This document shows, one piece after another, positions 31,832 to 40,570 of a stretch of DNA of 64,000 nucleotides (position 1 is the stretch's first letter; each line of letters opens with the position of its first letter). The DNA is from JBLNDJ01 sp050261515 (GTDB taxonomy: Bacteria > Acidobacteriota > Terriglobia > Bryobacterales > Bryobacteraceae), in contig JBLNDJ010000056.1 in assembly GCA_050261515.1 (NCBI GenBank), positions 102,901-166,900 on the forward strand. The letters run 5' to 3'. A program made the position numbers and the translations under genes. The notes under the pieces were generated by a model. The model did not search any database and was not told where the DNA came from. It saw only the letters and a list, made by a program, of their open reading frames with translations.

Positions 31832-32905
31832 TTAGCCGTGGCGGATGACCAGGACGTCTCCGTCGCGGACGATGTATTCCTTGCCTTCGAGGCGCAGGAG
31901 GCCTTTGTCTCTCGCTCCGGCGTAGCCTTCGTGGTCGATCAGCGACTTCCAGTTCACGACCTCGGCCCGGATGAATTTCTTTTCGAAGTCGGTGTGGATC
32001 GCTCCGGCGGCCTTTACCGCGTTGCTGTTGATCGGTATGGTCCAGGCCCGGCACTCGTCTTCGCCGGCAGTCAGGAACGACATCAGGCCGAGCAGGGAGT
32101 AGGTGCTCGAGATCAGGCGCTCCAGCGCGGATTCGCTCAGGCCGTAGCTGGCCAGGTACTCGCGTGCTTCGTCTCCGGAAAGCTCGGCGAGCTCGGCCTC
32201 GATCTTGCCGCAGATCGCGGTGACGGCGGTGTGGGCCCGGCCGGCGAGGGGGCCGGCGGCGTACTGCTGTTCGATTTCGTGCAGGCGCGGCGCGTCGGCT
32301 TCGCCCAGGTTCAGCACGTAGAGCATGGGCTTCTGCGAGAGGAACTGGAAGCCCCGGATGCGCTTTTCGTCCTCGGCGCTGAGTTCGAGCTGGCGCAGCG
32401 GCTGGTTGGCTTCGAGCAGCGCCTTGGCGCGCTGGAGCACTTCGAACTCGTGGTCGAGCTCGGGCGCCTTCATCTTCTTGCGGTCTTTGTCGAGGCGCTC
32501 CAGGCGCTTTTCGACGACGACCAGGTCGCTCAGGATCAGCTCTAACTCGACATTTTCGAGATCGCGGATGGGATCGACCGAGCCGGCTTCGTGCGGCACG
32601 GCGGGGTCGTCGAAGATGCGCAGGACGTGAGCGAAGGCATCGACGACGCGCAGGCTCGCCAGGAACTGCGGATCGCGCAGCGCTTCCTTGGAGATCGCCG
32701 GGGTGTCGAGGTATTCGACCACGGCGTGCGTGACCTTGGGGGGCTCGAACAGGGCCGCGAGCGCTTCCAGGCGCGCGTCGGGAACCTTGGCGACTCCGAC
32801 GCGCGTGGCCATCGAGCCGATGCGCGCGGCTTCCTTGACTCCGGTCAGGATCGTGAACAGGGATGTCTTGCCCGTCTGGGGTAAACCGATAATTGCAGTC
32901 TTCAT
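31832..32905 (-). CDS. ychF: YchF-family ATPase (OBG-like)
   Basis: A 357-residue ribosome-associated NTPase linked to translation and redox stress. P-loop GLPQTGKTS, G2/G3 region, and NLGEAD in place of the GTP-specific NKxD, which is the hallmark for ATP use; a coiled-coil insert and a C-terminal TGS-like domain (FLTAGEDECRAWTI... IRAEVVNWKSLIDHEG) follow. The start is immediately next to the MoxR gene stop, so the two are cotranscribed on the minus strand. Confidence 0.96.
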   Translation of the reverse strand: MKTAIIGLPQTGKTSLFTILTGVKEAARIGSMATRVGVAKVPDARLEALAALFEPPKVTHAVVEYLDTPAISKEALRDPQFLASLRVVDAFAHVLRIFDDPAVPHEAGSVDPIRDLENVELELILSDLVVVEKRLERLDKDRKKMKAPELDHEFEVLQRAKALLEANQPLRQLELSAEDEKRIRGFQFLSQKPMLYVLNLGEADAPRLHEIEQQYAAGPLAGRAHTAVTAICGKIEAELAELSGDEAREYLASYGLSESALERLISSTYSLLGLMSFLTAGEDECRAWTIPINSNAVKAAGAIHTDFEKKFIRAEVVNWKSLIDHEGYAGARDKGLLRLEGKEYIVRDGDVLVIRHG

Positions 32906-33874
32906 TTAGAGTGGGACTTCCACCAGCCTGAGTATCTCTTCCAGTATGCGGTCGCTCAGGTCGGCCGTGCGCTGCGTGAGCGCCAGGCGCGTGTTGACCA
33001 CGACGCGGTGCGCGAACACGGGGACGGCGACGCGCTTGACGTCGTCCGGGATGGCGTAGTCGCGGCCTTCGAGCATCGCGAGCGCCTGCGCGGCGCGGTA
33101 GAGCGCCTGCGCGCCGCGCGGGCTTACGCCGAGCGCCAGCGATTCGTGATGGCGGGTCTTTTCGACGATTGCCAGCATGTAGTCCACGAGCGAATCGTCC
33201 ACCGCGATTTGCGCGGCGCGGTCCTGAAGCTGCGCGATCTCGTCGCCGGTCAGGACCGGGTGGATGCGCGCTTCCTGCGCCCCCACGCCGTTCCGCAGAA
33301 TCTGGCGCTCGCTGGCGGGATCCGGGTAGCCCATGCGGAGGCGCATGAAGAAGCGGTCGAGCTGCGATTCCGGGAGCGGGTAGGTCCCATGATGCTCGAC
33401 GGGGTTCTGCGTAGCCATGACCATGAACGGCTGCGGCAGCGGATAGGAGCGGCCGTCGATGGTGACCTGCTGCTCGTTCATCGCTTCAAGCAGCGCCGAT
33501 TGCGTTTTGGGCGTGGTGCGGTTGATTTCGTCGGCCAGCAGAAAGTTTGTGAACACGGGGCCGGCCTTGAACTCGAACTCCTGCGAGTGCGCGTTGTAGA
33601 TGGTCACGCCGAGGACGTCGGAGGGCAGCATGTCGCTGGTGAACTGGAGGCGGTGAAAGCGGCAGTCCACCGAGCGCGCGAGCGCCTGCGCGAGCGTCGT
33701 CTTGCCGACGCCGGGGACGTCTTCGATGAGCAGATGGCCGCGCGCGAGCAGGCAGACGAGCGATAGGCGCAGCACTTCCGCCTTGCCGCGGATGGCCGAC
33801 GCGAGCGCTGCCTCGAGATCGGTGAGCTTCGACAATGCGACCCGCGGTCCCTCGACTGTTTGGCGCCCGGTCAT
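32906..33874 (-). CDS. MoxR-family AAA+ ATPase
   Basis: A 322-residue AAA+ chaperone. Walker A DVPGVGKTTLAQ, Walker B LLADEINR, sensor motif MVMATQNPVEHHGTYPLPESQLDRF, and the C-terminal lid ending RILEEILRLV. MoxR proteins usually activate metalloenzymes together with DUF58 and VWA partners, but here ychF follows instead, so its client is unknown. The start at 33874 (MTGRQTVEG) is chosen; a longer in-frame extension to 33961 lacks support. Confidence 0.92.
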   Translation of the reverse strand: MTGRQTVEGPRVALSKLTDLEAALASAIRGKAEVLRLSLVCLLARGHLLIEDVPGVGKTTLAQALARSVDCRFHRLQFTSDMLPSDVLGVTIYNAHSQEFEFKAGPVFTNFLLADEINRTTPKTQSALLEAMNEQQVTIDGRSYPLPQPFMVMATQNPVEHHGTYPLPESQLDRFFMRLRMGYPDPASERQILRNGVGAQEARIHPVLTGDEIAQLQDRAAQIAVDDSLVDYMLAIVEKTRHHESLALGVSPRGAQALYRAAQALAMLEGRDYAIPDDVKRVAVPVFAHRVVVNTRLALTQRTADLSDRILEEILRLVEVPL

Positions 33875-33914
33875 GAACCCTACTATTGTACCCGCCGGAA
33901 GTACACTAGACCTC

Positions 33915-35078
33915 ATGCCAAGCGCCGGAACCGCCGCGCCCATCCGCACCAACTGGCTCACTGCCGCCTCTTACGGGGGCATGTTCGTCTTCGGAATCGT
34001 AATGGCCGTGATCGGCGCGCTGCTGCCCCGCCTGTCGATCGGCCTGGCTCAGGCGGGCAACCTGTTTCTCGGGCTGACGTTCACGATGCTGGTCGCGATG
34101 CTCTGCCTGGGGCCGCTGACGGACCGCTTCGGGAAGAAGCCGCCGCTGGCGATGGGCGCCCTGTTCGTGGCCGCGGCGCTCGCGGTGATGGCGGCCTCGC
34201 GCGCCTATGGGAGCCTGCTGGCGGCGGTGGCGCTGCTCGGCGTGGGCGGCGGCGCCCTGAACGGCGCGACAAATACGCTGATCGCCGACCTGCACACGGA
34301 CCCCCGGCGCAAGAACGCCGCGCTCAACCTGCTCGGTGTGTTTTACGGATTCGGGGCGCTGTTCCTGCCGTTCGTGATCGGGTCGCTGGTGGACCGCCTG
34401 GGCCTGGGGACGATTTTGTGGCTCGCGGCGGTGCCGACGGCGGCTGTGGCGGCGCTGTTCTTCGCGCTGTCGTTCCCTGCCCCGAAGCGCGCCCAGGGAC
34501 TCCGGATCGCGGAGGTCGCGCGCCTCGCTCGCAATCCGCTGGTGTTGCTGTTCGGGTTCCTGCTGTTCTTCCAATCGGGAAACGAATTCCTCATCGGCGG
34601 GTACACATCGACGTATCTCGCGCGCGATTTGAGGCTGCCGCTGAGCACGGCGTCCTATCTGCTGGCGGCCTACTGGGCGGCGATTATGGCGGCACGCGTA
34701 CTGCTGAGCCGCCTGCTGCTGAAGGCGAAGGGGCCGGGCGTGGTGATGGTGAGCGGGGTGGGTGTGGCCGTGGGTGTATGCCTCCTGATGCTGGCGCATT
34801 CGACGGCGCTGGCGGCGGCCGGCACCATCCTGATCGGATGCAGTTTCGCAAGCATCTATCCGACGGTGCTGGGGCTCGCGGGCGCGCAGTTCGAGGAGTC
34901 TTCGGGGACGGTTTTCGGGATCCTGTTCGCCATCGCGCTCGCGGGCGGAATGCTGATGCCGTGGACCGTGGGCCAGATTGCCGAGCAGACCAGCCTTCGC
35001 GCGGCCCTGGGCGTCTCTGCCTTCTGCGGCATCATGATCTGTGTGCTTCAGGCAGTGATCGCGCGAAGAATAGCTTGA
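33915..35078 (+). CDS. MFS transporter
   Basis: A 387-residue major-facilitator protein with 12 predicted helices. The signature GPLTDRFGKKPPLAMGALF between helices 2 and 3 is intact, and GSLVDRLGLGTILWLA follows the sixth. It resembles sugar or fucose-permease-like MFS members in length and in the short loops, but the substrate cannot be assigned. A TACACT box ends 7 bp before the ATG at 33915; no Shine-Dalgarno is seen, so initiation may be leaderless. Confidence 0.88.
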   Translation: MPSAGTAAPIRTNWLTAASYGGMFVFGIVMAVIGALLPRLSIGLAQAGNLFLGLTFTMLVAMLCLGPLTDRFGKKPPLAMGALFVAAALAVMAASRAYGSLLAAVALLGVGGGALNGATNTLIADLHTDPRRKNAALNLLGVFYGFGALFLPFVIGSLVDRLGLGTILWLAAVPTAAVAALFFALSFPAPKRAQGLRIAEVARLARNPLVLLFGFLLFFQSGNEFLIGGYTSTYLARDLRLPLSTASYLLAAYWAAIMAARVLLSRLLLKAKGPGVVMVSGVGVAVGVCLLMLAHSTALAAAGTILIGCSFASIYPTVLGLAGAQFEESSGTVFGILFAIALAGGMLMPWTVGQIAEQTSLRAALGVSAFCGIMICVLQAVIARRIA

Positions 35079-35114
35079 CAGCTCTGCCTGCCCGGGAGGG
35101 CGGGCCGGGAAGTC

Positions 35115-35993
35115 TTACATGTTCGTCCGCACGAGTTCCAGGAACGCCTGGGCCGCGTGGCTCAGCGCGCGGCGGGCCGGGTAGACGAGCCGTATGTTGC
35201 GGTCCACGTGCAGCTCTTCGACTTCGACCTCGCAGAGCAGACCCTGGCCGATCTCCTGCTCCACGCACATCAGCGGCAGAAACGCGACGCCCTGCTTGCG
35301 CTGCACGAAGCGGCGGATCGACTCCACCGTCGGCATCTCGACGTCCATGTTCAGCGTGACCTTCTGGCGCTGGAACTCTTTGAGCACCACCTCGCGGTAC
35401 GGCGAAAGCACGTTGTGCGCGATGAACGTCTCCATCCCAAGCTCCGAGATCGACACCGACTTGCGCTGCGCGAAGCGGTGGTCCGGCGAAACGATCAACG
35501 CCAGGCGGTCGCGGTATATGACGGTGCTCACCACGCGATCGTCATTCGGATCGTAGCTGATGACGCCTAGCTCGAGGTCGCCGTCGATCAGTTGCGACGG
35601 AATCTTGCTCGACAGGCTCCGCCGCACCTGCACCTTGATCTTCGGGTACATGCGGCGGTAACGCTCGATGTGCTGGAGCAGGTAGAGCGTGGTCGATTCG
35701 TTCGCGCCGATGCCCAGACGGCCGGCGACGTTGTCGCGAAGCTCCGCGAGCGAATTCTCCAGGTCCTGACTCAGGTTCTCGAAGCGGCGCGCGTACTCGG
35801 CCACGATGCGCCCGGCGTCGGTCAGCAGCAGCTCCTTCCCGGACCGGTCGATGAGCTTCTCTCCCAGTTCGGTTTCGAGGCGCTGGATGGCGAGCGAGAC
35901 GGCGGGCTGGGTCCGGAGGAGTTTTTCACCCGCCCGCGAGAAGCTTTTTTCTGTGGCAACGGTTAGAAATGTTTGAAGGAGATAGAGTTCCAT
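35115..35993 (-). CDS. LysR-family transcriptional regulator, divergent from leuA
   Basis: A 292-residue LysR regulator. Winged HTH at residues 2-60 (FLTVATEKSFSRAGEKLLRT, then QRLETELGEKLIDR), effector domain after about residue 90. It is divergent from leuABCD with a 173-bp intergenic region that holds an imperfect T-N11-A dyad and a good leuA promoter. LysR control of leucine genes is known in other bacteria (for example LeuO-type), so a regulatory role for leucine synthesis is plausible but inferred from position only. Confidence 0.9.
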   Translation of the reverse strand: MELYLLQTFLTVATEKSFSRAGEKLLRTQPAVSLAIQRLETELGEKLIDRSGKELLLTDAGRIVAEYARRFENLSQDLENSLAELRDNVAGRLGIGANESTTLYLLQHIERYRRMYPKIKVQVRRSLSSKIPSQLIDGDLELGVISYDPNDDRVVSTVIYRDRLALIVSPDHRFAQRKSVSISELGMETFIAHNVLSPYREVVLKEFQRQKVTLNMDVEMPTVESIRRFVQRKQGVAFLPLMCVEQEIGQGLLCEVEVEELHVDRNIRLVYPARRALSHAAQAFLELVRTNM

Positions 35994-36016
35994 GCACTGA
36001 TGATCAAAGCTTTCAG

Positions 36017-36033
36017 CATTAATCGGCTTTATG
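36017..36033. promoter_or_regulatory. Possible LysR-type box between lysR and leuA
   Basis: CATTAA (36017-36022) and TTTATG (36028-36033) form an imperfect 6-bp dyad that fits T-N11-A (T36019, A36031). The centre is about 32 bp before the LysR start and about 83 bp before the predicted leuA transcription start. An overlapping AAAGC/GCTTT inverted repeat lies at 36006-36030. Confidence 0.4.
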
Positions 36034-36072
36034 TCATCATCTCAGCTTATCTTCATCAATGCAACAATAAAT

Positions 36073-36101
36073 TTGCCAAATCCATCGTTGCCCTCCATAA
36101 T
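36073..36101 (+). promoter_or_regulatory. Sigma70-type promoter of leuABCD
   Basis: TTGCCA (36073-36078), 17-bp spacer, CATAAT (36096-36101); each hexamer differs from consensus at one base. Predicted start about 36108. No leader-peptide run of Leu codons or attenuator was seen. Confidence 0.6.
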
Positions 36102-36166
36102 CGACAATATGTTCTCCGGCCAACCGGTTTCGGAGAGCATGCCTTACGGAGCGCGGGCGGAAGATC

Positions 36167-37333
36167 ATGAGCGATCGCGTATACATTTTTGACACGACTC
36201 TCCGGGACGGCGAACAGTCTCCCGGATGCAGCATGACCGTATCCGAGAAGGTACGGATGGCACGCAAGCTGGTGGAATTGGGCGTCGATATCCTCGAAGC
36301 CGGTTTCCCTATCGCCTCGCAAGGCGACTTCGATGCCGTAGACGCGGTCTCTCGTGAGTTCCCGTGGGTGCAGGTGGCGGCACTCGCCAGGGCCTGCACG
36401 CTGGATGTCGAACGGGCCGCCCGCGCTCTGGAACATGCAAAACGTCCCCGCATACACACGTTTATCGCAACCAGCGATATCCACCTGAAGCACAAGCTCC
36501 ACAAAACCCGTGAGCAGGTGCTGGCCGATGCGGTGGCCGCCGTCGAACTGGCGCGGCGCTACACGGACGACGTGGAATTTTCCGCCGAGGACGCGACACG
36601 GACCGACGGCGACTTCCTCGAAGAGATCTCGAAGGCCGTGGTGGCCGCGGGCGCGCGCACGGTGAACCTGCCGGACACGGTCGGCAATTCGGTGCCTGAG
36701 GAATTCGGCGCCTTCATCGGACGGATCGCGAAGGCGCTCGGCGATTCCGCCATTGTCAGCGTGCATTGCCATAACGACCTGGGCCTGGCGACGGCGAATT
36801 CGATCGCGGGCGTATCCTGGGGCGCGCGGCAGGTGGAGTGCACGATCAACGGCATCGGCGAGCGCGCGGGCAACTGCGCTCTCGAAGAGATCGTGATGGC
36901 GTTCAAGACCCGCCACGACCGGCTGCCGTTCCACACGGGCGTGGTCACCGAGCAACTCTTCCCGGCCAGCCAGCTTCTCACCGAAATAATCGACTTCGGG
37001 CCCCAGCCGAACAAGGCCATCGTCGGCTCGAATGCGTTCGCGCACGAGGCCGGCATTCACCAGGACGGCTACCTGAAGGAACGCACCACGTACGAGATCA
37101 TGGACCCGCGGTCGGTGGGCGTGCCCGAAACCAGGCTGGTGCTGGGCAAGCACAGCGGGCGGCACGCGCTCCAGCAGCGCTGCCGCGACCTCGGCTACGA
37201 ACTCACGAAGGAAGAGCTCAACGTGGTTTACAAGCGCTTTATCGCCCTGGCGGATCACCACAAGGGCGTGACGAACGAACAGATCACCGATATTATCGAG
37301 AACCGCCACGCGCTTGCCGCGGACGCCGAGTAG
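36167..37333 (+). CDS. leuA: 2-isopropylmalate synthase lacking the C-terminal regulatory domain
   Basis: First enzyme of leucine synthesis: condenses acetyl-CoA and 2-oxoisovalerate. The catalytic TIM barrel is complete: IFDTTLRDGEQSPG, metal ligands in VSVHCHNDLGLATANS, NGIGERAGN, then subdomains with FAHEAGIHQDG and LGKHSGRHAL. At 388 residues it stops shortly after these subdomains, whereas LeuA proteins normally run to about 500-640 residues with a C-terminal leucine-binding domain. The next gene starts 32 bp later, so the domain is absent rather than frameshifted. Homocitrate or citramalate synthase activity is possible, but the leuBCD context favours LeuA. Confidence 0.93.
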   Translation: MSDRVYIFDTTLRDGEQSPGCSMTVSEKVRMARKLVELGVDILEAGFPIASQGDFDAVDAVSREFPWVQVAALARACTLDVERAARALEHAKRPRIHTFIATSDIHLKHKLHKTREQVLADAVAAVELARRYTDDVEFSAEDATRTDGDFLEEISKAVVAAGARTVNLPDTVGNSVPEEFGAFIGRIAKALGDSAIVSVHCHNDLGLATANSIAGVSWGARQVECTINGIGERAGNCALEEIVMAFKTRHDRLPFHTGVVTEQLFPASQLLTEIIDFGPQPNKAIVGSNAFAHEAGIHQDGYLKERTTYEIMDPRSVGVPETRLVLGKHSGRHALQQRCRDLGYELTKEELNVVYKRFIALADHHKGVTNEQITDIIENRHALAADAE

Positions 37334-37365
37334 CGGCCCATCCACGCTACACTGGCAGTCTGGAA

Positions 37366-38451
37366 ATGAATCTCAACGTACTTGTACTACCCGGCGACGG
37401 GATCGGTGTCGAAGTCACGTGCCAGGCCGTGCGCGTGCTCGAGCATATCGCGAAGAAGCACGGCCACAAGCTCACGCTGAACGAAGCGCTGCTAGGCGGG
37501 ATCGCGATTCACAAGACCGGCTCGCCGTTCCCGGATGAGACTGCGCGGCTGGCCGTCGAGGCCGACGCCACTCTGATGGGCGCAGTCGGGCTGCCCGAGT
37601 TCGACGCCGCGCCGCCCGCCAAGCGCCCCGAGGCCGGGCTGCTTGGCATCCGCAAGACGCTAGGCGTCTACGCGAACCTGCGGCCGGTGCGGGCGTACAA
37701 GGCGCTGCTCGATTCCTCGCCGCTCAAGAACGACCGCGTCGATGGCGTCGATATGATCATCGTGCGAGAGCTGACCGGCGGCATTTACTACGGCACGCCG
37801 CGCGGCATCACCGGCGAGGGCGCCGAAGCGCGCGGCGTGAACACGATGGCGTACACGCGGCCGGAGATCGAGCGCGTGACCCGCATGGCCTTCAACCTGG
37901 CTCGCGGGCGGCGGAAGAAGGTCACGAGCGTGGATAAGTCGAACGTGCTCGAGACTTCCCAGCTCTGGCGCAAGGTGGTGATCGAGACCGCGGCCGAGTT
38001 TCCCGACGTTGCCCTCGATCACATCCTCGTCGATAACTGCGCGATGCAGCTCGTGCTGAACCCGCGCCGCTTCGATGTCGTCCTCACGGAAAACATGTTC
38101 GGCGACATTCTGAGCGACGAAGGCGCGGTGCTGGCGGGCTCGATCGGCATGCTGCCCTCGGCCTCCATCGGCGACAGGAAGCCCTCGGGCGCCTGGACCG
38201 GCCTCTACGAACCGGTACACGGCTCCGCCCCCGACATCGCCGGCCAGAACAAGGCGAACCCGCTCGGGGCGATCGGCTCGGTAGCCGCGATGCTCGAATA
38301 CAGCTTCGGCCTGAAGAAGGAAGCGGACGAACTAAACGCGGCGATGGAAGCGGTGCTCAACAGCGGCCGCGTGACCGCCGATCTGAAGCCAGCGGGCAAG
38401 CCCGCGACCACCAGCGAAGTCGGAGACGAGATAATAAAGGTTTTGAAGTAG
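37366..38451 (+). CDS. leuB: 3-isopropylmalate dehydrogenase
   Basis: Oxidatively decarboxylates 3-isopropylmalate in leucine synthesis. 361 residues, normal length: VLPGDGIGVEV, the LeuB-specific VRELTGGIYYG, SVDKSNVLETS with the catalytic Lys, TENMFGDILSDE for the metal and EPVHGSAPDIAG for NAD. It follows leuA by 32 bp, with a TACACT box 12 bp before the ATG that could be an internal promoter. leuC follows 2 bp after its stop. Confidence 0.97.
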   Translation: MNLNVLVLPGDGIGVEVTCQAVRVLEHIAKKHGHKLTLNEALLGGIAIHKTGSPFPDETARLAVEADATLMGAVGLPEFDAAPPAKRPEAGLLGIRKTLGVYANLRPVRAYKALLDSSPLKNDRVDGVDMIIVRELTGGIYYGTPRGITGEGAEARGVNTMAYTRPEIERVTRMAFNLARGRRKKVTSVDKSNVLETSQLWRKVVIETAAEFPDVALDHILVDNCAMQLVLNPRRFDVVLTENMFGDILSDEGAVLAGSIGMLPSASIGDRKPSGAWTGLYEPVHGSAPDIAGQNKANPLGAIGSVAAMLEYSFGLKKEADELNAAMEAVLNSGRVTADLKPAGKPATTSEVGDEIIKVLK

Positions 38452-38453
38452 CC

Positions 38454-39854
38454 ATGGCTCAAACCATCATCGAAAAAGTCTGGAACGCGCACGTCGTCAC
38501 CGAGCAGCCCGGCGCTCCGGCGCTGCTCTATATCGACCTGCAACTGGTGCACGAAGTGACGTCGCCCCAGGCCTTCGCGGGCCTGCGCGACCGCGGCCTG
38601 AAGGTGCGGCGGCCCCAGCACACGTTCGCCACGGCGGACCACAGCGTCCCCACCACGGACCGATCGCTGCCTATCATGGACCCGATCGCCGCCAGGCAGG
38701 TGGCGCAGTTCGAGACCAACTGCCGCGAGTTCGGCATTCCATATCACAGCATCCAGAGCGACAAGCAGGGCATCGTGCACGTGATCGGCCCCGAGTTCGG
38801 CCTCACGCAGCCGGGTATGACCATCGTCTGCGGCGACAGCCACACGGCGACGCATGGCGCCTTCGGCGCGCTTGCCTTCGGTATCGGAACGAGCGAAGTG
38901 GAGCACGTGCTCGCAACGCAGTGCCTGCTCCAGAAAAAGTCGAAGACGTTTCAGGTGAAGGTGGACGGCACGCTTCAGCCGGGCGTCACGGCGAAGGACA
39001 TCATTTTGGCCCTGATCGCCAAGATCGGGACGGGCGGCGGCACGGGCTGCGTGTTCGAGTTCTGCGGCTCGACGATCCGCGCGCTCTCGATGGACGAGCG
39101 CATGACGGTATCGAACATGTCGATCGAGGCAGGCGCGCGGGCAGGCATGGTAGCGCCGGACGATACGACGTTCGAGTATATGTGCGGCCGCCAGTTCGCG
39201 CCCAAGGGCGAGGCGTGGGATCGCGCGGTGGCGCGGTGGCGCACGCTTCCGACCGATGAAGGCGCGGCGTACGATAGGTCAGTCACGATCGATGCGGGCG
39301 CGCTCGATCCGATGATCACTTTCGGCACGAGCCCCGGCATGGGGATTCCGATCACGGCGCCCGTGCCCGATCCGGCGAAGATTTCCGACGCGATCGAGCG
39401 CGAGAGCGTGCGAAAGGCGCTCGCCTACATGGCGCTCGAGCCGGGCAAGCCGCTCACGGGCCACCCGGTCGATGTCGTGTTCATCGGAAGCTGCACGAAC
39501 GGCCGCATCTCGGATTTCCGCAGCGCGGCCGCGGTTTTGAAGGGGCGCAAGGTGAACCCGAAGGTGCGTGTGCTTGTCGTTCCCGGCTCGCACGACGTGA
39601 AACGGCAGGCCGAGGCCGAAGGGCTGCACGAGATCTTCCGCGCCGCGGGGGCCGAGTGGCGCGAGCCCGGCTGCTCGATGTGCATCGCGATGAACGGCGA
39701 CCAGCTTTCACCGGGCCAGTACTCGGTCTCGACCTCGAACCGCAACTTCGAAGGGCGGCAGGGCAAGGGCGGGCGCACGTTCCTCGCCAGCCCGCTCACC
39801 GCAGCGGCCAGCGCCGTCACCGGCGTGGTCACCGATCCCAGGAGGCTCGCCTAG
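38454..39854 (+). CDS. leuC: 3-isopropylmalate dehydratase, large subunit
   Basis: 4Fe-4S isomerase subunit of leucine synthesis, 466 residues, the standard bacterial class. N-terminal KVWNAHVV is typical; active-site motif CGDSHTATHGAFGALAFGIG; cluster cysteines in FIGSCTNGRISDF and EPGCSMCIAMN. Paired with leuD, 1 bp downstream. It contrasts with the shorter LeuC-like paralogue at 18327-19610. Confidence 0.97.
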   Translation: MAQTIIEKVWNAHVVTEQPGAPALLYIDLQLVHEVTSPQAFAGLRDRGLKVRRPQHTFATADHSVPTTDRSLPIMDPIAARQVAQFETNCREFGIPYHSIQSDKQGIVHVIGPEFGLTQPGMTIVCGDSHTATHGAFGALAFGIGTSEVEHVLATQCLLQKKSKTFQVKVDGTLQPGVTAKDIILALIAKIGTGGGTGCVFEFCGSTIRALSMDERMTVSNMSIEAGARAGMVAPDDTTFEYMCGRQFAPKGEAWDRAVARWRTLPTDEGAAYDRSVTIDAGALDPMITFGTSPGMGIPITAPVPDPAKISDAIERESVRKALAYMALEPGKPLTGHPVDVVFIGSCTNGRISDFRSAAAVLKGRKVNPKVRVLVVPGSHDVKRQAEAEGLHEIFRAAGAEWREPGCSMCIAMNGDQLSPGQYSVSTSNRNFEGRQGKGGRTFLASPLTAAASAVTGVVTDPRRLA

Positions 39855-39855
39855 T

Positions 39856-40455
39856 ATGAAGCCGTTCACGACACTCGAAAGCCGTCTCGTTCCGCTCGCG
39901 GTGGACAACATCGACACGGACCAGATCATCCCGGCGCGCTTCCTGAAGACGATCTCGAAGACGGGCCTCGGTGACCAGCTTTTCAACGACTGGCGGTACG
40001 ACGCCGAGGGCAAGCCCAATCCCGATTTCATTCTGAACCAGCCGCGCGGAAAGGGCGCGGAGATTCTGCTGGCGGGCGACAACTTCGGCTGCGGCAGCTC
40101 GCGCGAGCACGCTCCGTGGGCGCTGACGCAGTTCGGCTTCCGCGCGGTGGTGAGCACGTCGTTCGCGGATATTTTCCGGCAGAACGCACTGAAGAATTCG
40201 CTGGTGCCGGTGATTGTGCCGGCGGATGTGCACGCAGAACTGTTCAAGCTGCCCGAGGACGCGAAGGTGACGATCGATCTGGCTTCGCAGACCCTCACGC
40301 TGCCGAACGGCCGGAAGGTGGAGTTCCCGATCGATCCGTTCTCGAAGCATTGCCTGCTGAACGGCATCGACGAGCTGGGCTACATCCAGCAGCAGGAAGC
40401 GGCCATCGCAGCCTATGAAGCGAAGCGCGAGGCGCCCGTCAATACGCTGAGTTAG
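39856..40455 (+). CDS. leuD: 3-isopropylmalate dehydratase, small subunit
   Basis: Partner of LeuC, 199 residues, the bacterial type. DNIDTDQIIPARFLKT at the N-terminus and GDNFGCGSSREHAPWAL in the swivel domain. It ends the leu operon. The last 51 bp before the stop (40399-40449, encoding AAIAAYEAKREAPVNTL) reappear in the same orientation at 41311-41361, beyond the next gene. Confidence 0.97.
   Translation: MKPFTTLESRLVPLAVDNIDTDQIIPARFLKTISKTGLGDQLFNDWRYDAEGKPNPDFILNQPRGKGAEILLAGDNFGCGSSREHAPWALTQFGFRAVVSTSFADIFRQNALKNSLVPVIVPADVHAELFKLPEDAKVTIDLASQTLTLPNGRKVEFPIDPFSKHCLLNGIDELGYIQQQEAAIAAYEAKREAPVNTLS
40399..40449 (+). repeat. Direct repeat copy 1: 3' end of leuD
   Basis: 51 bp at the leuD 3' end, 48 of 51 identical to the copy at 41311-41361. 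The frame is open and encodes the native LeuD C-terminus. Confidence 0.85.
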
Positions 40456-40570
40456 TGCGCGTTCAAGTACCGGCCACCTTCCAAGGTAAGGATTCGCCAG
40501 ACCACAGGGACGTCCACAGTCGTTCCGGTCAAACCAGGCGCCGGCACTTCACGCAGACGCGGCATCTGGC

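Noticed and set aside
33702..33914. Upstream extension of the MFS gene into the MoxR gene
   Set aside because: Not compatible with the family N-terminus; a TACACT box and an ATG at 33915 give a better start.
35079..35114. GC hairpin (GCCCG/CGGGC at 35089-35104) between convergent MFS and lysR genes
   Set aside because: Only 5 bp and no T-tract; too weak to call a terminator.
35973..36170. Possible leucine leader peptide before leuA
   Set aside because: The 65-residue frame has no run of Leu codons and no terminator/antiterminator pair follows.
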